Below, in pieces: positions 36,661 to 48,455 of a stretch of DNA of 64,000 bases. Every line of letters starts with the position of its first letter. The first letter of the stretch is position 1. This stretch comes from Pseudomonas protegens CHA0 (GTDB lineage: Bacteria; Pseudomonadota; Gammaproteobacteria; Pseudomonadales; Pseudomonadaceae), in NCBI RefSeq assembly GCF_000397205.1, contig NC_021237.1, positions 6,517,001-6,581,000 of the forward strand, given 5' to 3'. Both the position numbers and the translations under genes were made by a program. The notes under the pieces are model-generated. The model ran no database searches. It was not told the origin of the DNA and saw only the letters and a list, made by a program, of their open reading frames with translations.

Positions 36661-38268
36661 ATGAACATTCGTCAAAACATGCTCGCCACCGGGGTTGTCA
36701 GCCTCCTGGCCATTGCCCTGGTGGCCGGGCTGGGTTTATGGGGCCAGTCACGCCTGGCGCGGGCACTGGTGGACAACGAGCTCAACGCCAGCGCCCTGCG
36801 CAACCACCTGGAGGCCGACATGATGCACGACGCCCTGCGGGCCGATGTGCTGGAGGCCCTGAGCAGCCAGCCCGGCGATGCCGCCGCGGGCGAAGAGGTC
36901 CGCAATAGCCTGCGCGAACACGGCGACTGGTTCCGCAAGGCCCTGGCGGAAAACGCCAAGTTGCCCCTGGCACCGGAAATCCGCAACGCCATCACCGAAC
37001 TGCAGCCGGTGCTGGAAAACTACATTCACGCCGCCGAGAACATCGCCGGGCAGGCCCTCAAGGACCCACAGGCCGCGCGCCTGCAAATGCCGGAGTTCTC
37101 CCAGCGCTTCAGCGAAGTGGAGAGCCGCAACGCCGCCCTCAGCAGCCAGATCGAAGCCAGCACCGCCCAAACCCGCGAACTCAGTGAAAGTGCGGTCCGC
37201 CAGGCCGCCTGGTGGCTGATCGGCGGCAGCCTGCTGGCCGCCCTGGCACTGGCCCTGTTGACCCGGCAGCTGCTCACCCGGGTGCTCAAACCCCTGGAAA
37301 AATCCGTGGCCACCGCCCGGGCCATTGCCCAGGGCAACCTGACCACGCCCATCAGCGTCGACAGGCATGACGAGGCCGGCCAACTGCAACAGGCCCTTGG
37401 AGAAATGCAAGACAACCTGCGGCAGATGATCACCACCATCCGCCATGAAAGCGAAGAGTTGCGCGGCCGCTCCCACAGCCTCAGCGACACGTCGCTGAGC
37501 ATTGCCGACGGCGCCAGCGAGCAGGCCGACGGCGCCACCAACATGGCCGCCGCCATGGAGCAGATGATCAGCAATATCGCCCAGGTGGCCGAACACGCGC
37601 GCAATGCCCAGGGCATTGCCGCCCAGTCCGAATCCCTGGCCGGTAGCGGCGGCCAGGTAATCCTCGGGGTCGTGGACGGCATGAGCCATATTGCCGAGGC
37701 GGTAAACCAGTCTTCCCGCAGCATCACCGCCCTGGGCCAGTCCTCGGAAGAAATCCACTCGATCATCCAGGTGATCAACGGCATCGCCGAGCAGACCAAC
37801 CTGCTGGCCCTGAACGCCGCCATCGAAGCCGCCCGGGCCGGGGAAGCCGGCCGGGGGTTCGCCGTGGTGGCTGACGAAGTGCGCAATCTGGCAGCCCGCA
37901 CCGCACAGTCCACCCGGGAAATCACCGGCATGATCGAACGCATCCGGGAAACCACCGAACAAGCCGTGAACAGCATGCAAACCGGGGTCAGCCGGGTCAA
38001 CGACGGGGTCCAGATGGCCCAGCAAGCGGGCACCTCGATCAATGAGATCCGCCAGGGCGCCCAGCGCTCGGCGGTGATGGTGGAGGAGATTTCCCTCACC
38101 ATCGGCGAGCAGTCCAAGGCCAGTAGCGAAGTGGCGCAACGGGTGGAGATGATCAGCCTGGTAGCCCGGCGCAACAGCCAGGCCATGCGTGAGCTGACCC
38201 AGACCGTGGAGCAGATGGAAAACTCCGTGGCCACCTTGCAGACCTCGGTCACTCGCTTCCAACTGTGA
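36661..38268 (+). CDS. Methyl-accepting chemotaxis protein
   Basis: A 535-aa receptor. TM1 is about residues 10-28, followed by a periplasmic helical domain of about 155 residues (four-helix-bundle-like), TM2 about 180-200 and a HAMP domain (about 200-255). The cytoplasmic signalling domain carries the highly conserved hairpin tip [20 protein letters not shown]. It senses an unknown ligand and controls CheA. It ends without a CheR-binding pentapeptide. Confidence 0.92.
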   Translation: MNIRQNMLATGVVSLLAIALVAGLGLWGQSRLARALVDNELNASALRNHLEADMMHDALRADVLEALSSQPGDAAAGEEVRNSLREHGDWFRKALAENAKLPLAPEIRNAITELQPVLENYIHAAENIAGQALKDPQAARLQMPEFSQRFSEVESRNAALSSQIEASTAQTRELSESAVRQAAWWLIGGSLLAALALALLTRQLLTRVLKPLEKSVATARAIAQGNLTTPISVDRHDEAGQLQQALGEMQDNLRQMITTIRHESEELRGRSHSLSDTSLSIADGASEQADGATNMAAAMEQMISNIAQVAEHARNAQGIAAQSESLAGSGGQVILGVVDGMSHIAEAVNQSSRSITALGQSSEEIHSIIQVINGIAEQTNLLALNAAIEAARAGEAGRGFAVVADEVRNLAARTAQSTREITGMIERIRETTEQAVNSMQTGVSRVNDGVQMAQQAGTSINEIRQGAQRSAVMVEEISLTIGEQSKASSEVAQRVEMISLVARRNSQAMRELTQTVEQMENSVATLQTSVTRFQL

Positions 38269-38394
38269 GGCCACGGGCACGCCGGTGATGTGTGTCCTGA
38301 TGATGCAAGGGCCACGGTATCTCTGCGCGCGACCGGGCGCCGCCGTACACTCGCCCCCCTGTGCCCCTTGATCACATCTGAGCAGGAGAATGTT

Positions 38395-39315
38395 ATGCAG
38401 ATCGGAAGCGTGTTGTTACTTTTCGTCGGCCTCGCCGTGGCCATCGTCTTCATGGGTTTCAAGGTCGTGCCCCAGGGCTACCAATGGACCGTGGAACGCT
38501 TCGGCCGCTACACCAACACCCTGAAGCCGGGGCTGAACATCATCATTCCGGTGATGGATCGCATCGGGCGCAAGATCAACGTGATGGAAAGCGTGCTGGA
38601 TATCCCACCCCAGGAAGTCATTACCGCCGACAACGCCACGGTGCAGATCGACGCCGTGTGTTTCTTCCAGGTGGTCAACACCGCCCAGGCCGCCTATGAG
38701 GTCAACAACCTCGAGCACGCCATCCGCAACCTGCTGCAAACCAATATCCGTACGGTGCTCGGTTCCATGGAACTGGACGCCATGCTCAGCCAACGTGACG
38801 GCATCAACGAGAAACTCCTGCGAACCGTCGATGAGGCCACCGCTCCCTGGGGGATCAAGATCACCCGGATCGAAATCAAGGACATCAGCCCACCCGCCGA
38901 CCTGATGGCGGCCATGTCCGGGCAGATGAAGGCCGAGCGGGTCAAGCGTGCGCAGATCCTCGAAGCCGAAGGCCTGCGGGCCGCCGCCATCCTTACCGCA
39001 GAAGGCAAGAAGCAGGCACAGATTCTTGAAGCCGAGGGCGAACGCCAGGCGGCATTCCTCGAATCCGAAGCCCGGGAGCGCCAGGCCGAAGCCGAGGCCC
39101 GGGCGACCCAAGTGGTGTCCGAGGCGATTGCTACCGGCAACGTCCAGGCGATCAACTACTTCGTCGCGCAGAAATACATCGATGCCCTGGGCAAACTGGC
39201 GTCGGCCAACAACAGCAAGGTGATCCTGATGCCGCTGGAGGCCAGCCAGGTCATCGGCGCCGTGGGCGGCATCGGCGAGATCGTCAAGGCCACGTTCGAC
39301 AGCAAGAAGGTCTGA
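38395..39315 (+). CDS. qmcA: SPFH/band 7 membrane protein (QmcA-like)
   Basis: A 306-aa protein with an N-terminal transmembrane helix ([19 protein letters not shown]) and an SPFH domain ([20 protein letters not shown] onward, about 30-200). A long Ala/Glu-rich coiled coil follows (about 185-250). SPFH proteins form membrane microdomain assemblies and usually pair with NfeD proteins, as here (10 bp spacing). The ATG at 38395 follows AGCAGGAGAATGTT. Confidence 0.9.
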   Translation: MQIGSVLLLFVGLAVAIVFMGFKVVPQGYQWTVERFGRYTNTLKPGLNIIIPVMDRIGRKINVMESVLDIPPQEVITADNATVQIDAVCFFQVVNTAQAAYEVNNLEHAIRNLLQTNIRTVLGSMELDAMLSQRDGINEKLLRTVDEATAPWGIKITRIEIKDISPPADLMAAMSGQMKAERVKRAQILEAEGLRAAAILTAEGKKQAQILEAEGERQAAFLESEARERQAEAEARATQVVSEAIATGNVQAINYFVAQKYIDALGKLASANNSKVILMPLEASQVIGAVGGIGEIVKATFDSKKV

Positions 39316-39325
39316 GGCAGGCTTC

Positions 39326-39775
39326 ATGTTGGCATTTGTGCAAGCTCTATCGTTCTGGGACTGGCTGGCCCTTGGCACCATCCTGCTGATCTTCGAAGTA
39401 TTCGGGGCCGGCGGCTACCTGCTGTGGATCGGCCTCGCAGCCGCCACAGTCGGGGTCCTGACCTTTCTCATTCCCGGCCTGTCATGGGAGGTGCAGTTCC
39501 TCCTGTTCGGCCTGCTGTCGGTGCTCACCGCACTGTACTGGTGGCGCCGCCAGCGCAGCGTGGTACGCCCCAGCGATCAGCCGAACCTCAACCTGCGGGG
39601 CCAGGAGCTGATCGGCAAGACCTTTGTGGTGCACCAGGCGATTGTCGACGGCCGCGGGCGGATCAAGGTGGCCGACGGCGTGTGGATCGCCAAGGGGGCC
39701 GACGCCCCCGCGGGCGCCCGGGTGCGGGTGGTGGGCCAGGAAGGCGCAATCCTGTTGGTCGAAAACCTTGACTGA
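39326..39775 (+). CDS. NfeD-family membrane protein
   Basis: A 149-aa protein with about three N-terminal membrane helices (from LALGTILLIFEVFGAGGYLLW) and a C-terminal OB-fold (about 85-147: LRGQELIGKTFVVHQAIVDG ... VRVVGQEGAILLVE). It lacks the protease domain of long NfeD proteins. It is the usual partner of an adjacent SPFH protein in membrane quality control. Confidence 0.9.
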   Translation: MLAFVQALSFWDWLALGTILLIFEVFGAGGYLLWIGLAAATVGVLTFLIPGLSWEVQFLLFGLLSVLTALYWWRRQRSVVRPSDQPNLNLRGQELIGKTFVVHQAIVDGRGRIKVADGVWIAKGADAPAGARVRVVGQEGAILLVENLD

Positions 39776-39845
39776 TGAGTCACGGAACTCCGCGGGGTTA
39801 TCTAGAATCAAACGATGCAGATACCCCCTTTCGGAGTCACCCATC

Positions 39846-40163
39846 ATGCGTCTGAAAATTGCTGTCGCCACCCTTGCCCTGCTGTCTCTTCCCGTTGGTT
39901 CGGCAATGGCCGACACCTTCTGGCGTAACGTCATTTCCTCCGGGGCCACCACCGGCTCCACCTACCTGACCTTCAAGGACCACAAGTTGATCGTCGCCGC
40001 CCAGGATGACGCCGGCAGCTTCGTTGCCAGCGATGGCAGCATTCGCGGCCCGTACCTGGAAGCCGCCATGCAGAAAGTCCGCGCCGACAACCCCGGCCTC
40101 AAGGCCACCGACATGGAACTGGCCAACGCCATCCTGGCGAAGAACGCTGTCGCTCAGGAGTAA
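39846..40163 (+). CDS. DUF2388 exported protein
   Basis: A 105-aa protein with a signal peptide (RLKIAVATLALLSLPVGSAMA) and mature part starting DTFWRNVISSGATTGSTYLTF, the DUF2388 signature of small Pseudomonas periplasmic proteins. Function unknown. It is the last housekeeping-type gene before the phl locus and is followed by a terminator. Confidence 0.85.
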   Translation: MRLKIAVATLALLSLPVGSAMADTFWRNVISSGATTGSTYLTFKDHKLIVAAQDDAGSFVASDGSIRGPYLEAAMQKVRADNPGLKATDMELANAILAKNAVAQE

Positions 40164-40190
40164 CCGTTGCCCCAGGGATGGCCGACAGCA

Positions 40191-40217
40191 AACGCCGACC
40201 CCAGGGTCGGCGTTTTT
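40191..40217 (+). terminator. Rho-independent terminator after the DUF2388 gene
   Basis: AACGCCGACCC and GGGTCGGCGTT (11-bp stem with a 3-nt loop) end in TTTTT, 28 bp after the stop. It insulates the phl locus from upstream transcription. Confidence 0.9.
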
Positions 40218-40235
40218 GTGTGCCCGATCAGCCGG

Positions 40236-40907
40236 CTAGACCCCAGGTGTGCGGGACACTGCAGCCAGGCCGGCCAGGGCATAACTCATCATGTGCTCGA
40301 TCAACGCCGGTGGATCCAGCTCCAGGCCGGGCAATACATTGCGCGCCAGCGGCTGATGGGCGATCAGCAGGAACAGGCAGGGCGCAAAAACGCTGACGGC
40401 GCTGCGCAGGGTAACCGGGTCCTCAGGCGATAGATCCATGATCTGGCCGAGGATGGTGCGCACGATCTTCGCCTTGGGAAACGCCTGCTCCTCCAGGATC
40501 GCCGGCAGCACCGCGGAGGGTGACAACAGTTCGCGGGTCAGGACTTTCAGCGCCCAGCCCTCACGCTGGTTGCCCAGCCCCTCGATGAGCACGGTGATGA
40601 TCGCCCGCAGCTTGTCCTCGGGGCTGCCCTGGCTTTCACTCAGGCTGATCATGGTCTCGATCCGCACCAGGCGGTCGTGGGCCTCGCGCAGCACCGCCCG
40701 ATACAGGCCGTCCTTGTTCTCGAAGTGGTAGTTGACCGAGGCGTTGTTGGCCCTGGAGTTCTCGCAGATCTGCTTGCTGGTGGTGTTGGCGTACCCCAGC
40801 TCAGCAAAAAGCTGGCCGGCCGTCTCCAGGATCTGTTGGCGGGTAGCCTGGCCATCCTGACGCGGCGTACGGGCCGCAGTTGGCTGCGGGGAAGCGGAAA
40901 CGGCCAT
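40236..40907 (-). CDS. phlH: TetR-family repressor PhlH
   Basis: A 223-aa TetR-type regulator. The HTH is at about residues 20-60 (TRQQILETAGQLFAELGYAN, then SVNYHFENKDGLYRAVL) and the C-terminal domain is typical for ligand binding. In P. fluorescens-group strains PhlH represses the DAPG hydrolase gene phlG and is released by phl products. It is divergent from phlG with a palindrome between. The ATG at 40907 has GAGAG upstream; a GTG at 40919 is less likely. Confidence 0.92.
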   Translation of the reverse strand: MAVSASPQPTAARTPRQDGQATRQQILETAGQLFAELGYANTTSKQICENSRANNASVNYHFENKDGLYRAVLREAHDRLVRIETMISLSESQGSPEDKLRAIITVLIEGLGNQREGWALKVLTRELLSPSAVLPAILEEQAFPKAKIVRTILGQIMDLSPEDPVTLRSAVSVFAPCLFLLIAHQPLARNVLPGLELDPPALIEHMMSYALAGLAAVSRTPGV

Positions 40908-40925
40908 AGGCGCTCTCACTAAGTT

Positions 40926-40943
40926 AAATTCAAATTTGACTTT
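40926..40943. promoter_or_regulatory. Candidate PhlH operator in the phlH-phlG spacer
   Basis: AAATTCAAATTTGACTTT is an 18-bp palindrome with one mismatched pair around the core TCAAATTTGA (40930-40939). It lies 19 bp upstream of phlH and about 105 bp upstream of phlG, as expected for a TetR operator controlling both genes. Confidence 0.55.
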
Positions 40944-41048
40944 TGTTTATGGACTGCTTAGCTACAAAGCGCCAGTTTCTCGTTCAATTCCGTCAAGGGT
41001 TGCAGCGAAATGGCGGCTATCTGTCAATTCACGCCAAAGGATATCAGC

Positions 41049-41933
41049 ATGGAAGCGCGCAACATGACTCCCTTCACCTACTTCTCACTGCCCATGCAGA
41101 AGCTGTTCCTACGCAATCAGGCGGCGGTCAGGAACAAGCCCTACGCCAAGTATTTCCGGTCGGAAATGCGCGTGCCGCTGTCCGCCGTCCGTAAGATTCA
41201 GCAAGGCCCCATGGCCCTGGAAGACACCCTGACCCCGAGCATCGAGGACATCAATCGCCTGCTCGAACCGGACTTCGTCAGCGAGGAATCCGGTTACGCC
41301 CTGCTACCGGGGCCGATGGCCTACGTGCAAAGCCGCAAGTTCTTCCCCGGCTGCACCGCGCAGATGTTCAAGTGGTGGTTCATCTGGCACCCCGCGGAAT
41401 CGGAGCGCTACACCCTGTGGTTCCCCTATGCCCATGTCAGCAACCCATGCGTGCACCACCAACGCCTGTGCGATGAGTCCCTGAGTTTTGAGGAACGGCT
41501 GTATGGCAACACCTTCTGCGCATCGGAATATGTCGGTGATCGCCTGATGCACCTGCATATCGACTTCCAGCAGCCGGCCAGCCTGGGCCTGAACACCGAT
41601 CTGTATCGCGAAGCGAAGATCGACGGCAGTGTCAGCGCCCTGATGAGCCTGGCGGATCATCCTGAGGTGCCGGTGTCGTTGATGGTGCATCTGTTCAAGG
41701 AAGTACCGGACGGCATGTACCTGACCAGCCGTTACTGGGTCGGGGCGCACCCGTCGATGGCCCGCTTTCCAGGGGCAGAAAAGGCTGCATCGCTGCTGAA
41801 GGAAAATGGCTTTGGCGAGGCCGAACTGGAGACCCTGGCCTACGAGTTCGCGGTGCACGACATGTGCGAGTTCAATCATCTGGCCAGCTTCCTGCCGGAC
41901 CTGTATCGAGAGTTCGGCACCCCCGCGGCCTGA
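41049..41933 (+). CDS. phlG: 2,4-diacetylphloroglucinol hydrolase
   Basis: A 294-aa zinc hydrolase that cleaves a C-C bond of DAPG, giving monoacetylphloroglucinol and acetate. Starting at MEARNMTPF, the reported zinc ligands fall exactly in place: His129 (FPYAHV), Glu160 (FCASEY), His270 and Glu274 (FAVHDMCEF). This fixes the start at 41049 rather than 41010; AAAGGA lies upstream. PhlG tunes DAPG level and relieves self-toxicity. It is controlled by the divergent phlH. Confidence 0.97.
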   Translation: MEARNMTPFTYFSLPMQKLFLRNQAAVRNKPYAKYFRSEMRVPLSAVRKIQQGPMALEDTLTPSIEDINRLLEPDFVSEESGYALLPGPMAYVQSRKFFPGCTAQMFKWWFIWHPAESERYTLWFPYAHVSNPCVHHQRLCDESLSFEERLYGNTFCASEYVGDRLMHLHIDFQQPASLGLNTDLYREAKIDGSVSALMSLADHPEVPVSLMVHLFKEVPDGMYLTSRYWVGAHPSMARFPGAEKAASLLKENGFGEAELETLAYEFAVHDMCEFNHLASFLPDLYREFGTPAA

Positions 41934-41984
41934 AACAACAGCCATTAAGCCCGAGAAACTCCAGGGCTTAATGGCTCGAAAGGA

Positions 41985-42587
41985 TCAACGTTGCGTACCA
42001 GGACAAACACCGTTGATCAGCAGAGAAGTGAACTCCTCGATGTCCTGTTCCACCGTCAGTTGCTCAGTCAACAGCCGATACCAGCAAAAGCCGAAGATCA
42101 TATCCAGCAGTAATTCACGGTTGGTGTCCTTGGGCAGCTCGCCGTTGCTGATGGCATTTTCCACCAGTTTTTTCGGCATTTCCCTTCTGCGCTCCATGAA
42201 CTGATCCTTGAGCTGGGTCAAGGTTGCGGGATCCAGTTGCGCTTCGGCGATCACACAGCGAAAGGCCTCGCCACAAATAGTCTCCCTCCAGACTTTCCAG
42301 AGATTTCGCAGCAAAAAGTCGAGATCTGCCTTGAACGAGCCGAGATCAGGAAACTTTCTGACTTGTTCGCTCTCGTTTTCATAAACCTCGGCGATCAACG
42401 CCGCCTTGTTCGTCCACCAGCGATAGATAGTTGGCTTGCTGGCCCCCGCCCGACGGGCGACGGACTCGATACTGAGCCCGGAATAGCCGCATTCCTTAAG
42501 GATTTCGATGGTGGAAGTGAGAATGGCTTTATGAGTATGGGGACTTCGCAAAGAGCCGATGGAGCTGCGAGAGGGGGTACGAGCCAC
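41985..42587 (-). CDS. phlF: TetR-family DAPG-responsive repressor PhlF
   Basis: A 200-aa TetR regulator; the HTH reads ILTSTIEILKECGYSGLS and ARRAGASKPTIYRWWTNK (about residues 18-65). PhlF represses phlACBDE by binding phO and is released by DAPG, giving positive feedback. Translation starts at GTG (42587), with GGAG 10 nt upstream. Divergent from phlA; two operator-like palindromes lie in the shared spacer. Confidence 0.95.
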   Translation of the reverse strand: MARTPSRSSIGSLRSPHTHKAILTSTIEILKECGYSGLSIESVARRAGASKPTIYRWWTNKAALIAEVYENESEQVRKFPDLGSFKADLDFLLRNLWKVWRETICGEAFRCVIAEAQLDPATLTQLKDQFMERRREMPKKLVENAISNGELPKDTNRELLLDMIFGFCWYRLLTEQLTVEQDIEEFTSLLINGVCPGTQR

Positions 42588-42612
42588 AATAAAAAATCTC
42601 CAGGCAGGGCGC

Positions 42613-42640
42613 TTGACAAACGCAACGCAGGGTATAGGAT
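42613..42640 (+). promoter_or_regulatory. Likely sigma-70 promoter of phlACBDE
   Basis: A perfect -35 TTGACA (42613-42618) and -10 TAGGAT (42635-42640) are separated by 16 bp. The start point would be near 42647, just before the operator, consistent with repression by PhlF binding downstream of the start. Confidence 0.65.
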
Positions 42641-42653
42641 TCCCTCGAATCGA

Positions 42654-42679
42654 AATGAAACGGTCCGTTTCGTTTCATT
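42654..42679. promoter_or_regulatory. Candidate PhlF operator (phO)
   Basis: AATGAAACG and CGTTTCATT are perfect 9-bp arms around an 8-bp spacer, and they overlap a second palindrome GAAACGGTCCGTTTC (42657-42671). Position just downstream of the phlA promoter matches the published location of phO. Confidence 0.75.
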
Positions 42680-42832
42680 CTTGAAAGAATCATGAATTTC
42701 TTACACCGATCTATCTAGTTTTTAAAATATCGCGTAAGGGTTGAGCAGCTCAGGCCTTGTAACTTGGAGTTCCTCGAATTCGAGGCTTCGGCCCTTTTCC
42801 CTTAAGAGATTAGATCGTCTGAAATTATTACT

Positions 42833-42853
42833 AAACGAAACGTTCCGTATCAT
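42833..42853. promoter_or_regulatory. Second PhlF-operator-like palindrome
   Basis: AAACGAAACGTTCCGTATCAT is an imperfect palindrome centred on AACGTT; read on the minus strand it begins ATGATACGGAACGT, very close to the PhlF operator used in synthetic promoters (ATGATACGAAACGT). It lies about 190 bp inside the phlA leader. Confidence 0.6.
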
Positions 42854-43048
42854 AGCACAGTGAGGTGAATAAAAACAGCTTTCGAGTGGGTTTTCCCCTA
42901 TTTGGAGTCTGCTGTTAAACCGCTCTGGCCTGCAGGTTTCATCAGGTGTGGCCAGGAGAAAGGCAGCAAAACTGTTTTCCGTATGTTTCAAGGGTGCTTC
43001 TGAGCAGGCACGACCCAGTTTTCTGAAAAGAATGGAATCAAGAGGAAA

Positions 43049-45363
<2,315 letters not shown>

Positions 45364-45375
45364 GGAGCCCGGACC

Positions 45376-45816
45376 ATGTCCATGTACCCAGAACAGATCC
45401 ACAGAATGACCACCGCCAGCATGCTTCGCGAATGGCGCGAGCATGGCGGCAAGTACCGCCTCGAAGGCAGCCAGTGCGAAGAATGCAACGAAATCTTCTT
45501 CCCCCGGCGCACCGTCTGCGGCGCTTGCAACTCCCTGAGTGTGAAGCCGTATCGCTGCGCGCGCAGTGGCAAGATCGAGGTCATGGCCCCGGCCGAGAAC
45601 CCGATCCTGGCCGCCATGGGCTATGGCGAAACCGTGCCGCGCATCATGGCCATGGTGCGCCTGGACGACGGCCTGGTGATCGCTTCGGAAATCGTCGATG
45701 TGTGCGATCAGCAACAGCTGAAAGTCGGTGCGCCGGTGCGCATGGTGATCCGCAAGCATGTGCGCGAAAGCAACCTGGCCTGGCAATACGCTTATAAGTT
45801 CGTACTCGATATATAA
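45376..45816 (+). CDS. phlB: PhlB, DUF35/OB-fold zinc-ribbon subunit of the MAPG acetyltransferase
   Basis: A 146-aa DUF35-type protein: an N-terminal helix, a rubredoxin-like zinc ribbon with Cys34, Cys37, Cys48 and Cys51 (CEEC ... CGAC), then an OB fold. Such proteins bridge thiolase and HMG-CoA-synthase-like partners, as in archaeal acetoacetyl-CoA/HMG-CoA assemblies. It lies 12 bp after phlC. Confidence 0.95.
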   Translation: MSMYPEQIHRMTTASMLREWREHGGKYRLEGSQCEECNEIFFPRRTVCGACNSLSVKPYRCARSGKIEVMAPAENPILAAMGYGETVPRIMAMVRLDDGLVIASEIVDVCDQQQLKVGAPVRMVIRKHVRESNLAWQYAYKFVLDI

Positions 45817-46024
45817 GTTGTTATTCAAGGTGCCTTTATATAAGGCACCTTGAAGTTAGCCATTAAAATAAAATCCAACTTAAAAGTTACATCAACGGCA
45901 ACTTCACGCCCCGAAGTTGCCTTAAGGCCCTGATTTCCTTTAGGGCCTACAGATTCCTGTGCCTATAAACGGGGACTATCCCCACCCCTTAACTTGTTGG
46001 CTTACTTAAAGCCAAGGACCCATC
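45817..46024 (+). promoter_or_regulatory. Hairpin-rich phlB-phlD spacer
   Basis: This 208-bp gap inside the operon holds three hairpins. They are TCAAGGTGCCTT/AAGGCACCTTGA (45825-45853, perfect 12-bp stem), AACTTC/GAAGTT (45900-45918) and AGGCCCT/AGGGCCT (45925-45948). None has a U-run, so they are not ordinary terminators. The phlD ribosome site lies in CCAAGGACCC, which fits the CANGGA core bound by RsmA/RsmE. Confidence 0.6.
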
Positions 46025-47074
46025 ATGTCTACACTTTGCCTTCCACACGTCATGTTTCCGCAACACAAGATCACCCAGCAACAGATGGTCGATCACCTGG
46101 AAAACCTGCACGCCGACCATCCACGCATGGCCCTGGCCAAGCGCATGATCGCCAACACCGAAGTCAACGAGCGCCACCTGGTGTTGCCGATCGACGAACT
46201 GGCAGTGCACACCGGCTTCACCCACCGCAGCATCGTCTACGAGCGTGAAGCCCGGCAGATGTCGTCGGCCGCGGCGCGCCAGGCCATCGAGAATGCCGGG
46301 CTGCAGATCAGCGACATTCGCATGGTGATCGTCACTTCCTGCACCGGCTTCATGATGCCGTCGCTGACCGCGCACCTGATCAACGACCTGGCCCTGCCAA
46401 CCTCCACCGTGCAGTTGCCGATCGCCCAGCTGGGCTGCGTGGCCGGTGCCGCGGCCATCAACCGCGCCAACGACTTCGCCCGGCTCGATGCCCGCAACCA
46501 CGTACTGATCGTGTCCCTGGAGTTCTCCTCGCTGTGCTACCAGCCGGACGACACCAAGCTGCACGCCTTCATCTCCGCGGCGCTGTTCGGCGATGCGGTA
46601 TCCGCCTGCGTGCTGCGCGCCGATGACCAGGCCGGCGGCTTCAAGATCAAGAAGACCGAGTCGTACTTCCTGCCCAAGAGCGAGCACTACATCAAGTACG
46701 ACGTGAAGGACACCGGCTTTCACTTCACCCTCGACAAGGCGGTGATGAACTCCATCAAGGACGTGGCACCGGTCATGGAGCGGCTCAACTACGAGAGTTT
46801 CGAACAGAACTGTGCGCACAACGACTTCTTCATCTTCCACACCGGTGGTCGCAAGATCCTCGACGAGCTGGTGATGCACCTGGACCTGGCATCCAACCGG
46901 GTCTCGCAATCGCGCAGCAGCCTGTCGGAAGCCGGCAACATTGCCAGCGTGGTGGTGTTCGACGTACTCAAGCGGCAGTTCGATTCCAACCTCAATCGCG
47001 GCGACATCGGCCTGCTGGCGGCCTTCGGCCCGGGGTTCACCGCGGAAATGGCGGTGGGCGAGTGGACCGCCTGA
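46025..47074 (+). CDS. phlD: Type III polyketide synthase PhlD (phloroglucinol synthase)
   Basis: A 349-aa chalcone-synthase-like enzyme that condenses three malonyl-CoA into phloroglucinol, the committed step. Catalytic Cys138 sits in QLGCVAGA; His at about 272 (FIFHTGGRK) and Asn at about 305 (SEAGNIAS) complete the triad. The CFN-type elements and C-terminal AAFGPGF are typical. It is preceded by the structured spacer. Confidence 0.97.
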   Translation: MSTLCLPHVMFPQHKITQQQMVDHLENLHADHPRMALAKRMIANTEVNERHLVLPIDELAVHTGFTHRSIVYEREARQMSSAAARQAIENAGLQISDIRMVIVTSCTGFMMPSLTAHLINDLALPTSTVQLPIAQLGCVAGAAAINRANDFARLDARNHVLIVSLEFSSLCYQPDDTKLHAFISAALFGDAVSACVLRADDQAGGFKIKKTESYFLPKSEHYIKYDVKDTGFHFTLDKAVMNSIKDVAPVMERLNYESFEQNCAHNDFFIFHTGGRKILDELVMHLDLASNRVSQSRSSLSEAGNIASVVVFDVLKRQFDSNLNRGDIGLLAAFGPGFTAEMAVGEWTA

Positions 47075-47183
47075 TGTGACTGCCTGTGCCTGTCCCACCT
47101 GACGTTGCCGGGCTGCATGGCAACGTCGGGTGGCCTCCCACGGCGCTTGCGCCGGGTTCATGGTTTCACAAGGAAGCTGAGCG

Positions 47184-48449
47184 ATGAACACTGGAATGCC
47201 GACCACGGCTGCCAACAGCCGTTACGAAAGATCCATGGTGCTGTTGCTGTCACTGAGTTTCGGGCTGGTGGGGCTGGATCGCTTCATCATCCTGCCGCTG
47301 TTTCCGGTGATCATGCACGACCTGCAACTGGACTATCAGGACCTGGGCTACCTGTCCGCCGCGCTGGCCTTCACCTGGGGGCTGTCCGCCCTGGGCATGG
47401 GCAGCGTGATCGAGCGCCTGGGCACCCGCCGCGTGCTGGTGACCTCGATTGCCGTGCTTTCGCTACTGTCCGGTTTTTCCGCGCTGGCCACCGGCGTGCT
47501 GGGGCTGGTGATTCTGCGCGGGCTGATGGGCATCTGCGAGGGTGCCTTCACCCCCACCAGCATCATTGTCACCAATGAAGTCTCGCGCCCCGACCGGCGC
47601 GGGCTGAACCTGGGTATCCAGCAGGCGCTGTTCCCGATTCTCGGCCTGTGCCTGGGGCCGCTGATCGCCGCATACCTCCTGCAAATCACTGGCTCGTGGC
47701 GTGCGGTGTTCGCCATCATTTCCCTGCCGGGCCTGCTGCTGGCCGGCTACCTGTGGAAAATCTACCGACCGCTGCCGGCGCCCCAGGCCGACCGCACCGC
47801 AGGCACCTGGCTGGCGGCCTTCAAGAGCGGCAACGTGAGCCTGAACATCCTGATCATGTTCTGCATACTCACCTGCCAGTTCGTCCTCTGCGCCATGCTG
47901 CCCAGCTACCTGACCGACCATATGCACCTGGAAACCCTGTCCATGGCCTTCGTCATCTCGGCCATCGGCGTGGGCGGCTTCATCGGCCAATTGATCATCC
48001 CCGGCATGTCCGACCGTCTCGGGCGCAAGCCGGTGGTGTCGGTGTGCTTCATGACCAGCAGCACCCTGGTGGGCCTGCTGATCGTCAGCCCGCCCCTTCC
48101 CTGGCTGCTGTTCCTGCTGCTGTTCCTGCTGTCGTTCTTCAACTTCAGCCTGATCTGCATGACAGTCGGCCCTTTGACCAGCGAATCGGTCACCCCGGCC
48201 CTGCTGCCGGCGGCGACCGGAATCGTGGTGGGGTTCGGCGAGATCCTGGGTGGCGGGTTGTCACCGGCCGTGGCCGGGTTCGCCGCCAGCCATTTCGGCC
48301 TGCCATCGATCCTGTACGTGGCCCTGAGCGGCAGCCTGGCCGGCTTGCTGCTGTCATTCCTGCTCAAGGAACAGGCCCTCGAACCGCGCCGTTCGCGCGT
48401 GCGCGAAGCGCTGCCCATCCTCCCCGCCCCCTTGCCCCTGAAGGACTAG
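47184..48449 (+). CDS. phlE: MFS exporter PhlE
   Basis: A 421-aa major-facilitator protein with about 12 membrane helices. MFS signatures are seen at the loop 2-3 region (VIERLGTRRVLVTS) and in the second half (GMSDRLGRKPVVSV). It exports phloroglucinol compounds and raises tolerance. It starts 109 bp after phlD and is tightly followed by phlI. Confidence 0.95.
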   Translation: MNTGMPTTAANSRYERSMVLLLSLSFGLVGLDRFIILPLFPVIMHDLQLDYQDLGYLSAALAFTWGLSALGMGSVIERLGTRRVLVTSIAVLSLLSGFSALATGVLGLVILRGLMGICEGAFTPTSIIVTNEVSRPDRRGLNLGIQQALFPILGLCLGPLIAAYLLQITGSWRAVFAIISLPGLLLAGYLWKIYRPLPAPQADRTAGTWLAAFKSGNVSLNILIMFCILTCQFVLCAMLPSYLTDHMHLETLSMAFVISAIGVGGFIGQLIIPGMSDRLGRKPVVSVCFMTSSTLVGLLIVSPPLPWLLFLLLFLLSFFNFSLICMTVGPLTSESVTPALLPAATGIVVGFGEILGGGLSPAVAGFAASHFGLPSILYVALSGSLAGLLLSFLLKEQALEPRRSRVREALPILPAPLPLKD

Positions 48450-48455
48450 AGAATC

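Larger units (their letters stand above)
42588..43048. promoter_or_regulatory. phlF-phlA divergent control region with long phlA leader
   Basis: This 461-bp AT-richer spacer has no gene. It contains a phlA-directed sigma-70 promoter (42613-42640), two PhlF-operator-like palindromes and a 14-bp palindrome CCTCGAATTCGAGG (42772-42785). If transcription starts near 42647 the phlA leader is about 400 nt, with several GGA triplets (for example near 42767, 42903 and the phlA ribosome site GAGGAAAATG). These could bind Rsm regulators of the Gac/Rsm system known to control DAPG. Confidence 0.75.

Noticed and set aside
45825..45853. phlB-phlD hairpin as a Rho-independent terminator
   Set aside because: No U-tract follows the stem, and phlD is expected to be transcribed with phlACB.
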